From: Bacteroides faecis MAJ27
GTDB lineage: Bacteria > Bacteroidota > Bacteroidia > Bacteroidales > Bacteroidaceae
DNA: 64,000 nt
Direction: 5' to 3'
Assembly: GCF_900106755.1 (NCBI RefSeq)
Contig: NZ_FNNN01000014.1
Coordinates: forward strand, 92,562-156,561
Shown: positions 1 through 9,700 of the stretch, piece by piece
Numbering within the stretch: position 1 is the first letter of the stretch
Layout of the letters: each line of letters opens with the position of its first letter
Made by a program: the position numbers and the translations under genes
Notes under the pieces: model-generated
What the model saw: only the letters and a program-made list of their open reading frames with translations
Told to the model about the DNA's origin: nothing
Databases searched by the model: none

Positions 1-2491
1 CATGGGACACATGCTTAATAATACCATTCAGGATATTTTGGTTCGTCGTGCCCGTATGGAAGGCAAGAATGCCTGCTGGGTGCCGGGAACTGATCACGCT
101 TCCATCGCTACCGAAGCAAAAGTTGTAAACAAACTCGCTGCCCAGGGCATCAAGAAGACAGACCTGACCCGTGATGAGTTCCTGAAACATGCCTGGGACT
201 GGACAGAAGAGCATGGAGGCATTATCCTGAAGCAGCTCCGCAAACTGGGTGCATCCTGTGACTGGGACCGCACCGCCTTTACTATGGATGAGGAACGCAG
301 CAAAAGCGTATTGAAAGTATTTGTAGACTTGTACAACAAAGGATTGATTTACCGTGGTGTCCGTATGGTAAACTGGGACCCGAAAGCGTTGACTGCCCTT
401 TCTGACGAAGAAGTGATCTACAAGGAAGAGCACGGAAAACTGTTCTATCTCCGCTATAAGGTGGAAGGTGATCCGGAAGGCCGCTATGCAGTAGTAGCAA
501 CGACCCGTCCCGAAACAATCATGGGCGATACGGCAATGTGTATCAACCCCAACGACCCCAAGAATGCATGGCTGAAAGGAAAGAAAGTAATCGTTCCGTT
601 GGTAAACCGTGTTATCCCTGTCATCGAGGACGATTATGTGGACATTGAGTTCGGTACCGGTTGTCTGAAAGTAACTCCGGCCCACGACGTAAATGACTAT
701 ATGTTGGGTGAAAAGTATAATCTGCCCAGCATCGACATCTTCAATGATAACGGGACTTTGAGCGAAGCTGCCGGATTGTATATCGGTATGGATCGTTTCG
801 ACGTCCGCAAGCAGATTGAGAAAGACCTCGATGCTGCCGGATTGCTCGAAAAGACAGAAGCCTACACAAATAAAGTAGGTTACTCAGAGCGTACCAATGT
901 AGTGATCGAACCGAAATTGTCTATGCAGTGGTTCCTCAAAATGCAGCATTTTGCCGATATGGCATTGCCTCCGGTAATGAACGATGAGTTGAAATTCTAT
1001 CCTGCCAAATATAAGAATACATACCGGCACTGGATGGAGAACATCAAAGACTGGTGTATCAGCCGCCAGTTGTGGTGGGGACATCGTATTCCTGCTTACT
1101 TCCTGCCGGAAGGTGGCTATGTGGTAGCCGCCACTCCCGAAGAAGCGCTGGCTAAAGCCAAAGAGAAAACAGGAAACGCCGCTTTGACGATGGATGATCT
1201 TCGTCAGGACGAAGACTGTCTGGATACTTGGTTCTCTTCCTGGTTGTGGCCTATCTCCCTGTTTGACGGAATCAATCATCCGGGTAACGAGGAAATCAGC
1301 TATTACTATCCGACCAGCGACCTGGTGACCGGACCGGATATCATCTTCTTTTGGGTGGCACGTATGATCATGGCGGGTTACGAATATGAAGGAAAGATGC
1401 CGTTCAAGAACGTTTACTTTACAGGGATCGTTCGCGACAAACTGGGACGTAAGATGTCCAAGTCACTCGGCAACTCACCCGACCCGTTGGAACTGATCGA
1501 CAAATATGGTGCTGACGGTGTCCGTATGGGAATGATGCTGGCAGCTCCCGCCGGAAACGATATTCTTTTTGACGACGCGCTCTGCGAACAGGGACGTAAC
1601 TTCTGCAGTAAGATATGGAACGCCTTCCGTCTGATCAAGGGCTGGACGGTTGACGATAATATTCAGGCTCCGGATGCCGCTAAACTGGCTGTCCACTGGT
1701 TTGAATCCAAACAGAACGAGGTAGCTGCCGAAGTAGCGGACTTGTTCAGCAAATACCGTCTGAGCGAAGCATTGATGGCTGTTTATAAATTATTCTGGGA
1801 TGAATTCTCTTCCTGGTATCTGGAAATGATTAAACCGGCTTACGGACAGGGAATTGACCGTACCACTTATGACGCTACTCTCTGCTTCCTCGATAACCTG
1901 TTGCATCTGCTTCATCCGTTTATGCCGTTCATCACAGAAGAATTGTGGCAACAGATGTACGAACGTAATGCGGAAGAAGGAGAAAGTCTGATGGTAAGTG
2001 CATTGAGCATGGATATTTATGTAGACACCGCATTCGTTGCACAGTTTGAAGTTGTCAAGGGAGTTATCAGTAATATCCGCAGCATCCGTCTGCAAAAGAA
2101 CATAGCTCAGAAAGAACCGCTTGATTTGCAGGTGCTGGGTGAAAATCCGGTTGCAGAGTTCAATGCGGTGATCCAGAAGATGTGTAACCTTTCTTCTATC
2201 ACAGTGGTAGAGAGCAAGGTGGAAGGTGCTTCTTCCTTCATGGTAGGAACTACCGAATACGCTGTGCCATTGGGCAACATGATTGATGTAGAAGCCGAAA
2301 TCGCCCGTATGGAAGCTGAACTGAAACATAAGGAAGGATTCCTGCAAGGTGTATTGAAGAAACTCAGCAATGAGAAATTTGTCAATAATGCCCCCGCAGC
2401 CGTTCTCGAAATGGAACGTAAGAAGCAGGCCGATGCGGAAAGTATCATCAGTTCTTTGAAAGAAAGCATCGCAGCTTTAAAAAAGGCATAA
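1..2491 (+). CDS. valS: Valine--tRNA ligase (5' end outside the window)
   Basis: Class I aminoacyl-tRNA synthetase that charges tRNA-Val in the cytoplasm. The first visible codons read MGHMLNN, which is the end of the HIGH-type motif (HMGH), so roughly the first 45-50 residues lie upstream of the window. Later come the editing domain ([12 protein letters not shown]), the KMSKS loop ([11 protein letters not shown]), the anticodon-binding domain with the WYLEMIKP stretch, and a C-terminal coiled coil of about 70 residues ([18 protein letters not shown]) typical of ValRS. The 829 residues present plus the missing start fit the usual bacterial length. The reading frame is intact to a TAA stop and is followed by a strong terminator. 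The assignment is secure; only the start cannot be seen. Confidence 0.97.
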   Translation, partial: MGHMLNNTIQDILVRRARMEGKNACWVPGTDHASIATEAKVVNKLAAQGIKKTDLTRDEFLKHAWDWTEEHGGIILKQLRKLGASCDWDRTAFTMDEERSKSVLKVFVDLYNKGLIYRGVRMVNWDPKALTALSDEEVIYKEEHGKLFYLRYKVEGDPEGRYAVVATTRPETIMGDTAMCINPNDPKNAWLKGKKVIVPLVNRVIPVIEDDYVDIEFGTGCLKVTPAHDVNDYMLGEKYNLPSIDIFNDNGTLSEAAGLYIGMDRFDVRKQIEKDLDAAGLLEKTEAYTNKVGYSERTNVVIEPKLSMQWFLKMQHFADMALPPVMNDELKFYPAKYKNTYRHWMENIKDWCISRQLWWGHRIPAYFLPEGGYVVAATPEEALAKAKEKTGNAALTMDDLRQDEDCLDTWFSSWLWPISLFDGINHPGNEEISYYYPTSDLVTGPDIIFFWVARMIMAGYEYEGKMPFKNVYFTGIVRDKLGRKMSKSLGNSPDPLELIDKYGADGVRMGMMLAAPAGNDILFDDALCEQGRNFCSKIWNAFRLIKGWTVDDNIQAPDAAKLAVHWFESKQNEVAAEVADLFSKYRLSEALMAVYKLFWDEFSSWYLEMIKPAYGQGIDRTTYDATLCFLDNLLHLLHPFMPFITEELWQQMYERNAEEGESLMVSALSMDIYVDTAFVAQFEVVKGVISNIRSIRLQKNIAQKEPLDLQVLGENPVAEFNAVIQKMCNLSSITVVESKVEGASSFMVGTTEYAVPLGNMIDVEAEIARMEAELKHKEGFLQGVLKKLSNEKFVNNAPAAVLEMERKKQADAESIISSLKESIAALKKA

Positions 2492-2521
2492 TGAACTGAT
2501 ACATAAAAATATGTAATGGAG

Positions 2522-2556
2522 AGGCATCCCGATAGATTTGGGATGCCTTTCTTTTT
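2522..2556 (+). terminator. Rho-independent terminator after valS
   Basis: A perfect 9-bp stem (AGGCATCCC at 2522-2530 with GGGATGCCT at 2540-2548) is followed at once by a T-rich run. It lies 31 bases after the valS stop and separates valS from the histidine kinase. Confidence 0.9.
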
Positions 2557-2574
2557 AAAAGATAAAAATAATAC

Positions 2575-2582
2575 TATCTTTG
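2575..2582 (+). promoter_or_regulatory. Candidate -7 element of the histidine kinase gene
   Basis: TATCTTTG matches the Bacteroides -7 consensus TAnnTTTG and sits 25 bases before the ATG at 2608. I see no good TTTG at the -33 position, so only half of the promoter is supported. Confidence 0.45.
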
Positions 2583-2607
2583 CTTCCACTTTTAATCACA
2601 CAGCAAA

Positions 2608-4503
2608 ATGAAACAATTACTGCGAATATGCTTAACAGGTGCGTTCTTTCTTCTTTTCGAAGGACTCCTTTCCCCTATGTTGGCAGATAATGGGAAATCA
2701 GATAAAGAAATATTAGTTTTGAATTCTATTAACTTCAACCTTCCCTGGGCCAAAAACTTCTATTGGTATGTGCACGATGTTCTTCAGGAACAGGGAATAA
2801 CCGCTAGAGCGGAATCATTGTCTGTCCCGGCCTTGCAGGATACGATGGAGGTAAATGCGGTCATCGAGCATCTGCGTCAGAAATATCCGCTTCCTCCTGC
2901 CGCTATTGTGATAATTGGCGATCCGGGCTGGATTGTCTGCCGTCCTTTATTTGACGACCTGTGGAAAGATGTTCCGGTGATCATAACGAACTCCCGTGAC
3001 CGCCTGCCTGCTACCTTGGATATTCTGCTCTCTCATGCCCCGTTGAATGAGACCAACAGCGTCCCCGCCCAAGAGTGGAGAAAAGGCTACAACCTGACTA
3101 CCCTGAAACAGCATTACTATGTGAAGGAAACCGTTGAACTGATCTATAGCCTGATACCTGATATGGATCGCCTGGCATTTATCTCGGACGACCGCTACAT
3201 CAGTGAAGAAACCCGCGGAGACGTGAAAGAAGCTGTTGAAAAGCATTTCCCAAACCTGCCTTTAGAATTGCTTTCTACCACTCACTTGTCAACAGAAATG
3301 CTTCTGGACACCTTGCGCAGCTATAAAGCAAACACCGGAATTATTTATTATTCATGGTTTGAGTCGCATAATAAAGAAGATAATAATTATCTTTTTGATC
3401 ATATTCAGGAGATTATCACCAATTTTACGTCCTCTCCCTTGTTCCTGCTTTCTTCCGAAGACTTGTCCAATAATACTTTTGCAGGAGGCTATTACGTTTC
3501 TGCAGAATCATTCGGCGATTCCTTGCTTGAAATTATTGGCCGTGTGCTGCATGGAGAACAGGCGGAGGACATTCCCGAAAGTATAGGAGGAAAGGCGAGT
3601 GCCTACCTCTGCTATCCGGTGCTGGAATCCTACAATATTCCCTATCACCTTTATCCCGAACGAGCTGTTTATGTCAACGAACCTAAAAGTATATTTCATC
3701 AATACTGCGTTGAAATCCTTTCCTGTTCCATTTTCCTTCTTATTTTGATAGCAGCGATCACCTATTATATACGTATTCTTCGCAAGGCATACACTCGTCT
3801 GAGTGAGGCAATGGAAAAGGCGGAGCAGGCGAATCAGTTGAAATCCGCCTTTCTGGCTAATATGAGTCATGAAATCCGCACTCCGTTGAATGCGATTGTC
3901 GGCTTCTCGAATATGTTGCCGGATATAGAAGATCGTAAGGAGATGCGCGAATATGCAGACATCATCGAAACAAATACCGACTTGCTTCTTCAACTGATCA
4001 ATGATATTCTGGACATGTCCAAAATCGAAGCCGGCACTTTTGACTTCTGCCCTTCATTGATAGATGTCAATCAGACAATGGAAGAAATTGAACAGAGTAT
4101 GAGGCTTCGCTTGAAAAAAGAAACTGTCACTCTTACTTTTATCGAACGTCTGCCGGAATGTACCCTTTATACAGATAAGAATCGTTTGATACAACTGATT
4201 TCCAATTTTGTCATCAATGCTATTAAATTTACTCAGACAGGTTCTATCAGAATGGGATATCGTCTGAAGGATGCCGATACAATTTGCTTTTATGTCTCGG
4301 ATACAGGCTGCGGCATGTCGGAAGAGCAATGCAAGCATGTATTCGAAAGGTTTGTGAAATACAATCCTTTTGTTCAGGGAACAGGTTTGGGACTTTCCAT
4401 TTGTCAGATGATTATCGATCGCTTAGGAGGGACGATTGGAGTTGAATCAGAGGAAAACAAAGGTTCTACTTTCTGGTTTACGCTGCCTTATCGGCAAGAA
4501 TAG
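2608..4503 (+). CDS. Membrane sensor histidine kinase with periplasmic binding-protein-like sensor
   Basis: 631 residues. A signal peptide (about 1-27) leads into a periplasmic region of about 320 residues resembling ABC-type substrate-binding sensors. One transmembrane helix follows near 370-392 (SIFLLILIAAITYYI), then a short linker and a HisKA domain with the phospho-acceptor His421 in FLANMSHEIRTPLNAI. The ATPase domain shows an N box (NFVINAIKF), G1 (DTGCGM) and G2 (GTGLGLSI). The protein ends right after the ATPase domain, so there is no fused receiver or DNA-binding domain, unlike the hybrid two-component regulators of many Bacteroides glycan loci. No response regulator gene lies in the window. 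The ligand is unknown. It ends in TAG. Confidence 0.88.
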   Translation: MKQLLRICLTGAFFLLFEGLLSPMLADNGKSDKEILVLNSINFNLPWAKNFYWYVHDVLQEQGITARAESLSVPALQDTMEVNAVIEHLRQKYPLPPAAIVIIGDPGWIVCRPLFDDLWKDVPVIITNSRDRLPATLDILLSHAPLNETNSVPAQEWRKGYNLTTLKQHYYVKETVELIYSLIPDMDRLAFISDDRYISEETRGDVKEAVEKHFPNLPLELLSTTHLSTEMLLDTLRSYKANTGIIYYSWFESHNKEDNNYLFDHIQEIITNFTSSPLFLLSSEDLSNNTFAGGYYVSAESFGDSLLEIIGRVLHGEQAEDIPESIGGKASAYLCYPVLESYNIPYHLYPERAVYVNEPKSIFHQYCVEILSCSIFLLILIAAITYYIRILRKAYTRLSEAMEKAEQANQLKSAFLANMSHEIRTPLNAIVGFSNMLPDIEDRKEMREYADIIETNTDLLLQLINDILDMSKIEAGTFDFCPSLIDVNQTMEEIEQSMRLRLKKETVTLTFIERLPECTLYTDKNRLIQLISNFVINAIKFTQTGSIRMGYRLKDADTICFYVSDTGCGMSEEQCKHVFERFVKYNPFVQGTGLGLSICQMIIDRLGGTIGVESEENKGSTFWFTLPYRQE

Positions 4504-4584
4504 GATTGTATCTGTCTTCTTATCCTTTATGATTGTTTGTTTTATGTATTGCAGACTTCCAAGATTTTGGTCAGCTTATTACGA

Positions 4585-4688
4585 TGAGACAATATTCTCA
4601 ATCCAATGAGAAAAGATTCTCACTGCGATGAGAAAAAGTTCTCGCTGTGGTGAGAAAAAATTCTCATCATGATGAGAATGGTTGAGAA
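4585..4688. repeat. Array of four palindromic 22-bp units (TTCTCA-N6-TGAGAA)
   Basis: Four consecutive units each carry TTCTC[A/G], six variable bases and TGAGAA, at 4595-4612, 4617-4634, 4639-4656 and 4661-4678. The spacing is exactly 22 bp. A half site TGAGAC at 4585-4590 and a half site TGAGAA at 4683-4688 sit exactly on the same register on either side. The six central bases differ in every copy while the arms are kept, which suggests that the arms are the functional part, as binding sites or as RNA hairpins. Confidence 0.85.
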
Positions 4689-4781
4689 TTTATGATCTGT
4701 ATCAGCTTGTACTATAGATAAATACAGATTTACTACTTTCTGTTTTATAGCTTTAATTGATAGAGCAAAAAAGAACTTTAC

Positions 4782-4810
4782 CTAAAAAGAGACCGTTTTT
4801 CTCTATTTAG
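4782..4810 (-). terminator. Hairpin after the ECF sigma factor gene
   Basis: CTAAAAAGAGA (4782-4792) pairs with TCTCTATTTAG (4800-4810) with one mismatch and a 7-base loop. On the minus strand it is followed by a T-rich stretch (complement of AAAAAAG at 4767-4773), and it lies about 60 bases after the sigma factor stop. A weak to moderate terminator candidate. Confidence 0.4.
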
Positions 4811-4870
4811 TTAAAGGATGGTATAGGTTTAATAGGTACGAATCCAATTTATTGGAAGAAGTCACTTATA

Positions 4871-5446
4871 TTAAGGAAATAGTAAAGGAAGCAGCAATGG
4901 CAGATAGTCTTTTAAATCGATGCGTAATTGTTTGAGTGCTTGCTGAATACGATAATCTACAGTCTTTGGAGACACTTCCAATGTTTCTGCAATTTCTTTG
5001 TAGCTCATATCCCGGAAACGATGCATAACAAATGCTTGCCGGTAATTTTCCGGTAATGCAGTAACCGCCTCTTCAATACGTTTGGTTAGCTCTTTAATTT
5101 GATAGAAGTCCATATCCTGTATCATCTCTTGCATTTCTTCATAGAAACGCGTATCAGCACGTTTGATGGCATCAATGTGTGCAAGCTTATTTAAAGCCTT
5201 GTGATGTACCATTTTAAAGAGATAAGAACTTAATGATGATTCAATAATTAGGTTTTCCCGGTTTTCCCATATCCATAGAAGGGAGTCTTGCACAATTTCT
5301 TCTGCATCGTGGAAGTCAACATATTTATGACCATAGGCACATAGCACTGCATAGTATTGCCTGAATAGCGTTTCAAAGGCTTTTAGGCCTCCACGCTGTA
5401 TTTCAGATAATTGAGGGTCATTCCTCTTTATGTGTACTTCCTTCAT
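4871..5446 (-). CDS. ECF-type RNA polymerase sigma factor
   Basis: 191 residues with the two-domain layout of group 4 sigma factors. Region 2 covers about residues 20-90 (AEEIVQDSLLWIWENRE is the typical region 2.3/2.4 signature). Region 4 covers about 125-180, with a helix-turn-helix in MSYKEIAETLEVSPKTVDYRI. Bacteroides uses such factors, held by FecR-like anti-sigma factors, to switch on glycan utilization genes. The gene is divergent from the FecR gene, with 129 bp between the two starts, and lies beside the SusC/SusD/GH89 genes, so it most likely controls that locus. The link is inferred from position. Confidence 0.93.
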   Translation of the reverse strand: MKEVHIKRNDPQLSEIQRGGLKAFETLFRQYYAVLCAYGHKYVDFHDAEEIVQDSLLWIWENRENLIIESSLSSYLFKMVHHKALNKLAHIDAIKRADTRFYEEMQEMIQDMDFYQIKELTKRIEEAVTALPENYRQAFVMHRFRDMSYKEIAETLEVSPKTVDYRIQQALKQLRIDLKDYLPLLLPLLFP

Positions 5447-5575
5447 TTATTAAATTCTAATTTACTGCAAATATAGCTTTTTTATAATAAAATAAAGATT
5501 TTCTGAAAAAAATAAGGTTTTCGTTTAGGAATGTCATGGTTTGGTCTTGTCATATAATAAAAGGTAGAATAAAGG

Positions 5576-6604
5576 ATGAAAGAATTAGATAATAATAGAA
5601 TAGAAGAATTGCTTCCTCGTTATTGTGAGGGGAGGCTGAGCGAGGAGGAACGTCTGGAAGTGGAAGCGTGGATAGATGAGTCGGAGGAGAATAAACGAGT
5701 TGCTACTCAGACTTTTGCCCTTTATTTGGCTGTGGACACGGTTCAGGTAATGAAGAAAGTTGATACGGAGAAAGCTTTACTGAAAGTAAAGGGAAAAATG
5801 TCGGACCGTGAAGTGAGAAGGACAGTGTGGTGGGAGTGGACACAACGTGCTGCTGCAATTCTGTTTATTCCGCTTCTTACCTTATTTATATGGCAGAACT
5901 GGAAAGGGGATACCGGTGAGGTAGCGGAGATGATGGAAGTTAAGACCAGTCCTGGAATGACAACTTCGTTGACATTACCCGATGGTACAATTGTTTATTT
6001 AAATTCGGAATCTTCTTTGTCTTATCCTTCTCGCTTTAATGGAGATTTCCGTAAAGTGACGTTGAGTGGTGAAGCATACTTTGAAGTGGCCAAAGATCCG
6101 GAAAAGAAATTTATCCTTTCTACTACACATCAATCACAGATAGAAGTATTGGGTACATGTTTCAATGTGGAAGCATATGAACAGAATACAGAGGTTATTA
6201 CAACTTTGATTGAAGGAAAAGTAGATTTTATGTTCGAGAAAGATGCTGGGGTGAAACACGTGTTCTTATCTCCAAGAGAGAAGTTGGTGTATGATTCGGA
6301 GACTGATAAAGTCCGCCTTTATAAAACTTCGGGAAAATCAGAGTTGGCTTGGAAAGATGGAGAAGTTGTTCTTGATAATACACCTTTGGAAGAAGCTTTA
6401 TGGATGTTGGAAAAAAGATATAGTGTGAAATTTGTTATTAAGAACGAAAAACTGAAGAATAGTTCGTTTACGGGAACCTTTACAAATCAACGTTTGGAGA
6501 AGATCCTGGAATATTTTAAAGTATCCTCCAAAATACGTTGGCAACATATCAATGATGATAAGGATGGAAGTGACAGAAAAAAAGAGATAATAGAAATTTA
6601 TTGA
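5576..6604 (+). CDS. FecR-family anti-sigma factor
   Basis: 342 residues. The N-terminal cytoplasmic part (about 1-80) would bind the sigma factor. A transmembrane helix follows near 86-107 (RAAAILFIPLLTLFIW). The periplasmic FecR domain comes next (about 125-230, with TLPDGTIVYLNSESSLSYP and GEAYFEVAKD), then a C-terminal DUF4974-like domain (about 270-330). Proteins of this kind sit in the inner membrane and receive a signal from the STN domain of a TonB-dependent transducer. The SusC gene begins 160 bp downstream and does carry an STN domain, so the three proteins form a plausible signalling chain. Confidence 0.95.
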   Translation: MKELDNNRIEELLPRYCEGRLSEEERLEVEAWIDESEENKRVATQTFALYLAVDTVQVMKKVDTEKALLKVKGKMSDREVRRTVWWEWTQRAAAILFIPLLTLFIWQNWKGDTGEVAEMMEVKTSPGMTTSLTLPDGTIVYLNSESSLSYPSRFNGDFRKVTLSGEAYFEVAKDPEKKFILSTTHQSQIEVLGTCFNVEAYEQNTEVITTLIEGKVDFMFEKDAGVKHVFLSPREKLVYDSETDKVRLYKTSGKSELAWKDGEVVLDNTPLEEALWMLEKRYSVKFVIKNEKLKNSSFTGTFTNQRLEKILEYFKVSSKIRWQHINDDKDGSDRKKEIIEIY

Positions 6605-6763
6605 TTAACCTTTAACAATTTAATAGTATGAAAGCAAAACTTACCTAGAAAAAAGTATGGGAAGATTTTGGCAGATCTCCCCATACTAAAATGAATCAAT
6701 TGAAAATGCTTGTTGGCAGACAAGCATAGTTAACTCATTTTCAACTTAAATCAATACAAAATT
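6605..6763 (+). promoter_or_regulatory. Structured leader before susC-like gene, with a mini-ORF
   Basis: The 159-base gap contains a seven-codon frame at 6628-6648 (MKAKLT then TAG). It is followed by an inverted repeat AGTATGGG/CCCATACT (6654-6661 and 6680-6687) and a second small hairpin GCTTGT/ACAAGC (6708-6725). Neither hairpin has a T-run directly after it. ECF-controlled SusC genes in Bacteroides are known to carry cis-antisense small RNAs at this place. Here CAAAATTA at 6757-6764 gives a minus-strand -7 match, but without a -33 partner. Confidence 0.45.
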
Positions 6764-9700
6764 ATGCAAAACAATTTTAGCATCCAAGTTTTAAGGGTGG
6801 TAAAGTCTTTTTGGCTAACCTCGAAAAAAATCCCACGTACTATGAGACTGGTTATTTTATTCTTATTTTGTTTTGTCGGATTAACTAATGCGACAGATAG
6901 TTATGCTCAATCTGCAAAGGTTACGATGAATGTACGTAATCAGACAGTTGAGGATGTATTAAGAGCGATAGAGAAGCAAACAGAATTTAGTTTCTTCTAC
7001 AACAATGCTCATATAAATTTGAAACGGTTGGTGACAATCTCCGCTAACCGTAATGATATCTTTAAAGTTCTTGACGAAGTATTTAAAAATACGAGTGTAG
7101 AATATAAGGTAATAGATAAAAAGATCATTCTGTCCACGGAGTTGGCATCTGTCGAACAGGCGCATCAGGAAAAGGTAAAAGTAAGCGGACGAGTAGTGGA
7201 TGCGGCAGGTGAACCGGTAATCGGTGCTAGTGTGATAGAAAAAGGCTCTACCAATGGCACGATCACTGATATGGACGGTAATTTTATCTTGAATGTTGGT
7301 TCAAAAGACGCCATTCTTGAAATCTCTTATATTGGTTATCAAGGACAGTCCCTGAAAGTAACTCCGGGAAAGACGCTGTCGGTAGTCTTGAAAGAAGACA
7401 CACAGAGTCTGGACGAAGTGGTAGTAGTTGGTTTTGGCGTACAGAAGAAAGCGAACCTGACCGGCGCGGTATCTCAAGTAAAGATGGATGATGTACTGGG
7501 GAGCCGTCCTGTTGTCAATGCCATGAGTGCTTTGCAGGGTGCGATGCCGGGACTTCAGATTACTCCTAATAATGATGCTGCCGGTCCGGGACAGAGCAAA
7601 TCATTCAATATTCGTGGTACGACTTCCATCAATGGCGGTGGTCCGTTGGTGTTGATAGATAATGTTCCGGGGGATATCGATATGTTGAATCCCGAAGATA
7701 TCGAAAGTGTTTCTGTGTTGAAAGATGCCGCCTCGGCCGCTATCTATGGTGCGCGTGCCGCTTTCGGTGTAATACTTGTGACTACAAAGAAGGCGAAGAA
7801 AGGCGACGGGTTTCATGTCAATTATAATAATAATTTTGGTTTTCAGAGTTCTATCAATCGTCCGGAACAGGCTGACGGGCTGGAGTGGATGCAGGCTTAC
7901 CTGGACGGCGAGTTCAATGCCGGTAAATACTACACCGGGCAAGATATCAAAACTTGGATGAACTACCTGACCGAATATCGTAAGAATCCGGGTAAATTCC
8001 AGACTACCGGAGACGGAGTATATGTAGACCCGGAAACAGGATTGAATTATTACCTGAATGAGAAAGACCTGTATGCCAATATGCTTGATGATTACGGTTT
8101 TCTGCAAGCACATAATGTGTCATTGAGCGGTGGTACTGATAAGCTGGCTTATCGTCTGTCCCTTGGCTATAATAGCGAGCAAGGTATTTTGATCACCGAT
8201 AAAGACCGCTACAAACGTTTGTCGGGTAGTGCCTATATTTCTGCCGAAATCACCTCGTGGCTGACTCAGTCTGTAGATATACGCTATGCTCAGAGTGACA
8301 AGAATATGCCTGTAACTTCGGATAAGACCGGATTGTATGATATGCGTTTGCCGGTTGTATATCCCGAAGGTTCCCTGACTTTGCCTGACGGCACCAGCCT
8401 GATGACGAATACGCCTTCCAACGTTTTGAGAATGGCAACGGATAACAATACAATCAGAGACAATGCCCGTATCCTGTCAAAAACGGTATTGAAACCATTG
8501 AAAGGGCTTGAAGTGGCATTCGAATATACATTTGACAAGACATGGAGTAATCAGAATGTGAATAAGGCTTCCATTGATTATACAACGGTTGAGCTGGCAA
8601 AAATACAGACTGCCACTACTTCTTCTCTGGAGACGACTCACCAAAGTACTGATTATAATGCCATCAACCTGTATGCTAATTATAGATATTCATGGAATGA
8701 CACGCATAACTTGTCATTAATGGGCGGCTTCAACCAGGAATCCAGTGACTGGAAGAAATTGTATACTTATTCTTATGATATGATTAACGAGAAGTATCCG
8801 TCACATAGTACGGCTACCGGTGAGAATAAGGTTATTACAGATGATCATCGCGTGTATACCGTGCGTGGTGCTTTCTATCGTGTTAATTATGATTATAAAG
8901 GCAAATATTTGTTTGAGACCAATGGTCGTTATGACGGCTCGTCTAAATTCCCGAAGAAAAATCGTTTCGGTTTCTTCCCTTCTGTATCTGTGGGTTGGAA
9001 CATTGCCCGCGAGAACTTTATGAAACCGGTTGCAGGTGACTGGCTAAGCGATCTGAAACTTCGCGGAACCTGGGGACAAATAGGTAATCAAGGCATTGAC
9101 CCTTATAAATTTGTTCCGACCATGTCGCAAGTGGAAAAGAAGGATGTGGCATGGCTGGTGAATGGAGCGAAGCCGCTGACTTTGAATGCTCCGGGACTGG
9201 TCAGTGATAGTTTTACTTGGGAAACGGTAGAAACATTGGACTTTGGTTTTGATATAACTGCCTTGAACGGACGTCTGCAAAGTACTTTCGACTGGTATCG
9301 CCGTGATACGAAAGATATGCTTGCTCCGGGAGCTGAGTTGCCGTCAGTGGTAGGTGCTTCCGCACCTTTGCAGAATACCGCCGACTTGCGTACGAAAGGC
9401 TGGGAATTGTCATTGACCTGGAGAGATAGAATCGGTGCATGGGGCTATAATGTAGGCTTCAATCTTTATGACTCTAAAACAGTCGTTACCAAATACCATA
9501 ATGAATCCAAGATTATCCTGAAAAGTGATGGCACGAATAATTATTATGAAGGATATGAAATCGGTTCTATCTGGGGTTATGTAACGGATGGTTACTATAC
9601 AGCCGATGACTTTGAAGATACAAATACCTGGAAATTGAAAGAAGGAGTGGTGACAGTGGATGGAGTAAGTCCGCGTCCCGGTGACATCAAGTACCAGAAT

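Larger units (their letters stand above)
4504..4870. other. Intergenic region between convergent genes, with a tandem hairpin array
   Basis: The 367 bases between the histidine kinase and the sigma factor gene hold a tandem repeat (4585-4688, listed separately), a loose inverted repeat ATCTGTAT/ATACAGAT (4695-4702 and 4732-4739), and a hairpin near the sigma factor end (4782-4810). I see no coding sequence and no promoter pair. Confidence 0.6.

Noticed and set aside
884..1279. Minus-strand frames inside valS and other large genes
   Set aside because: They overlap conserved genes, lack start signals and domains, and have unlikely amino-acid composition.
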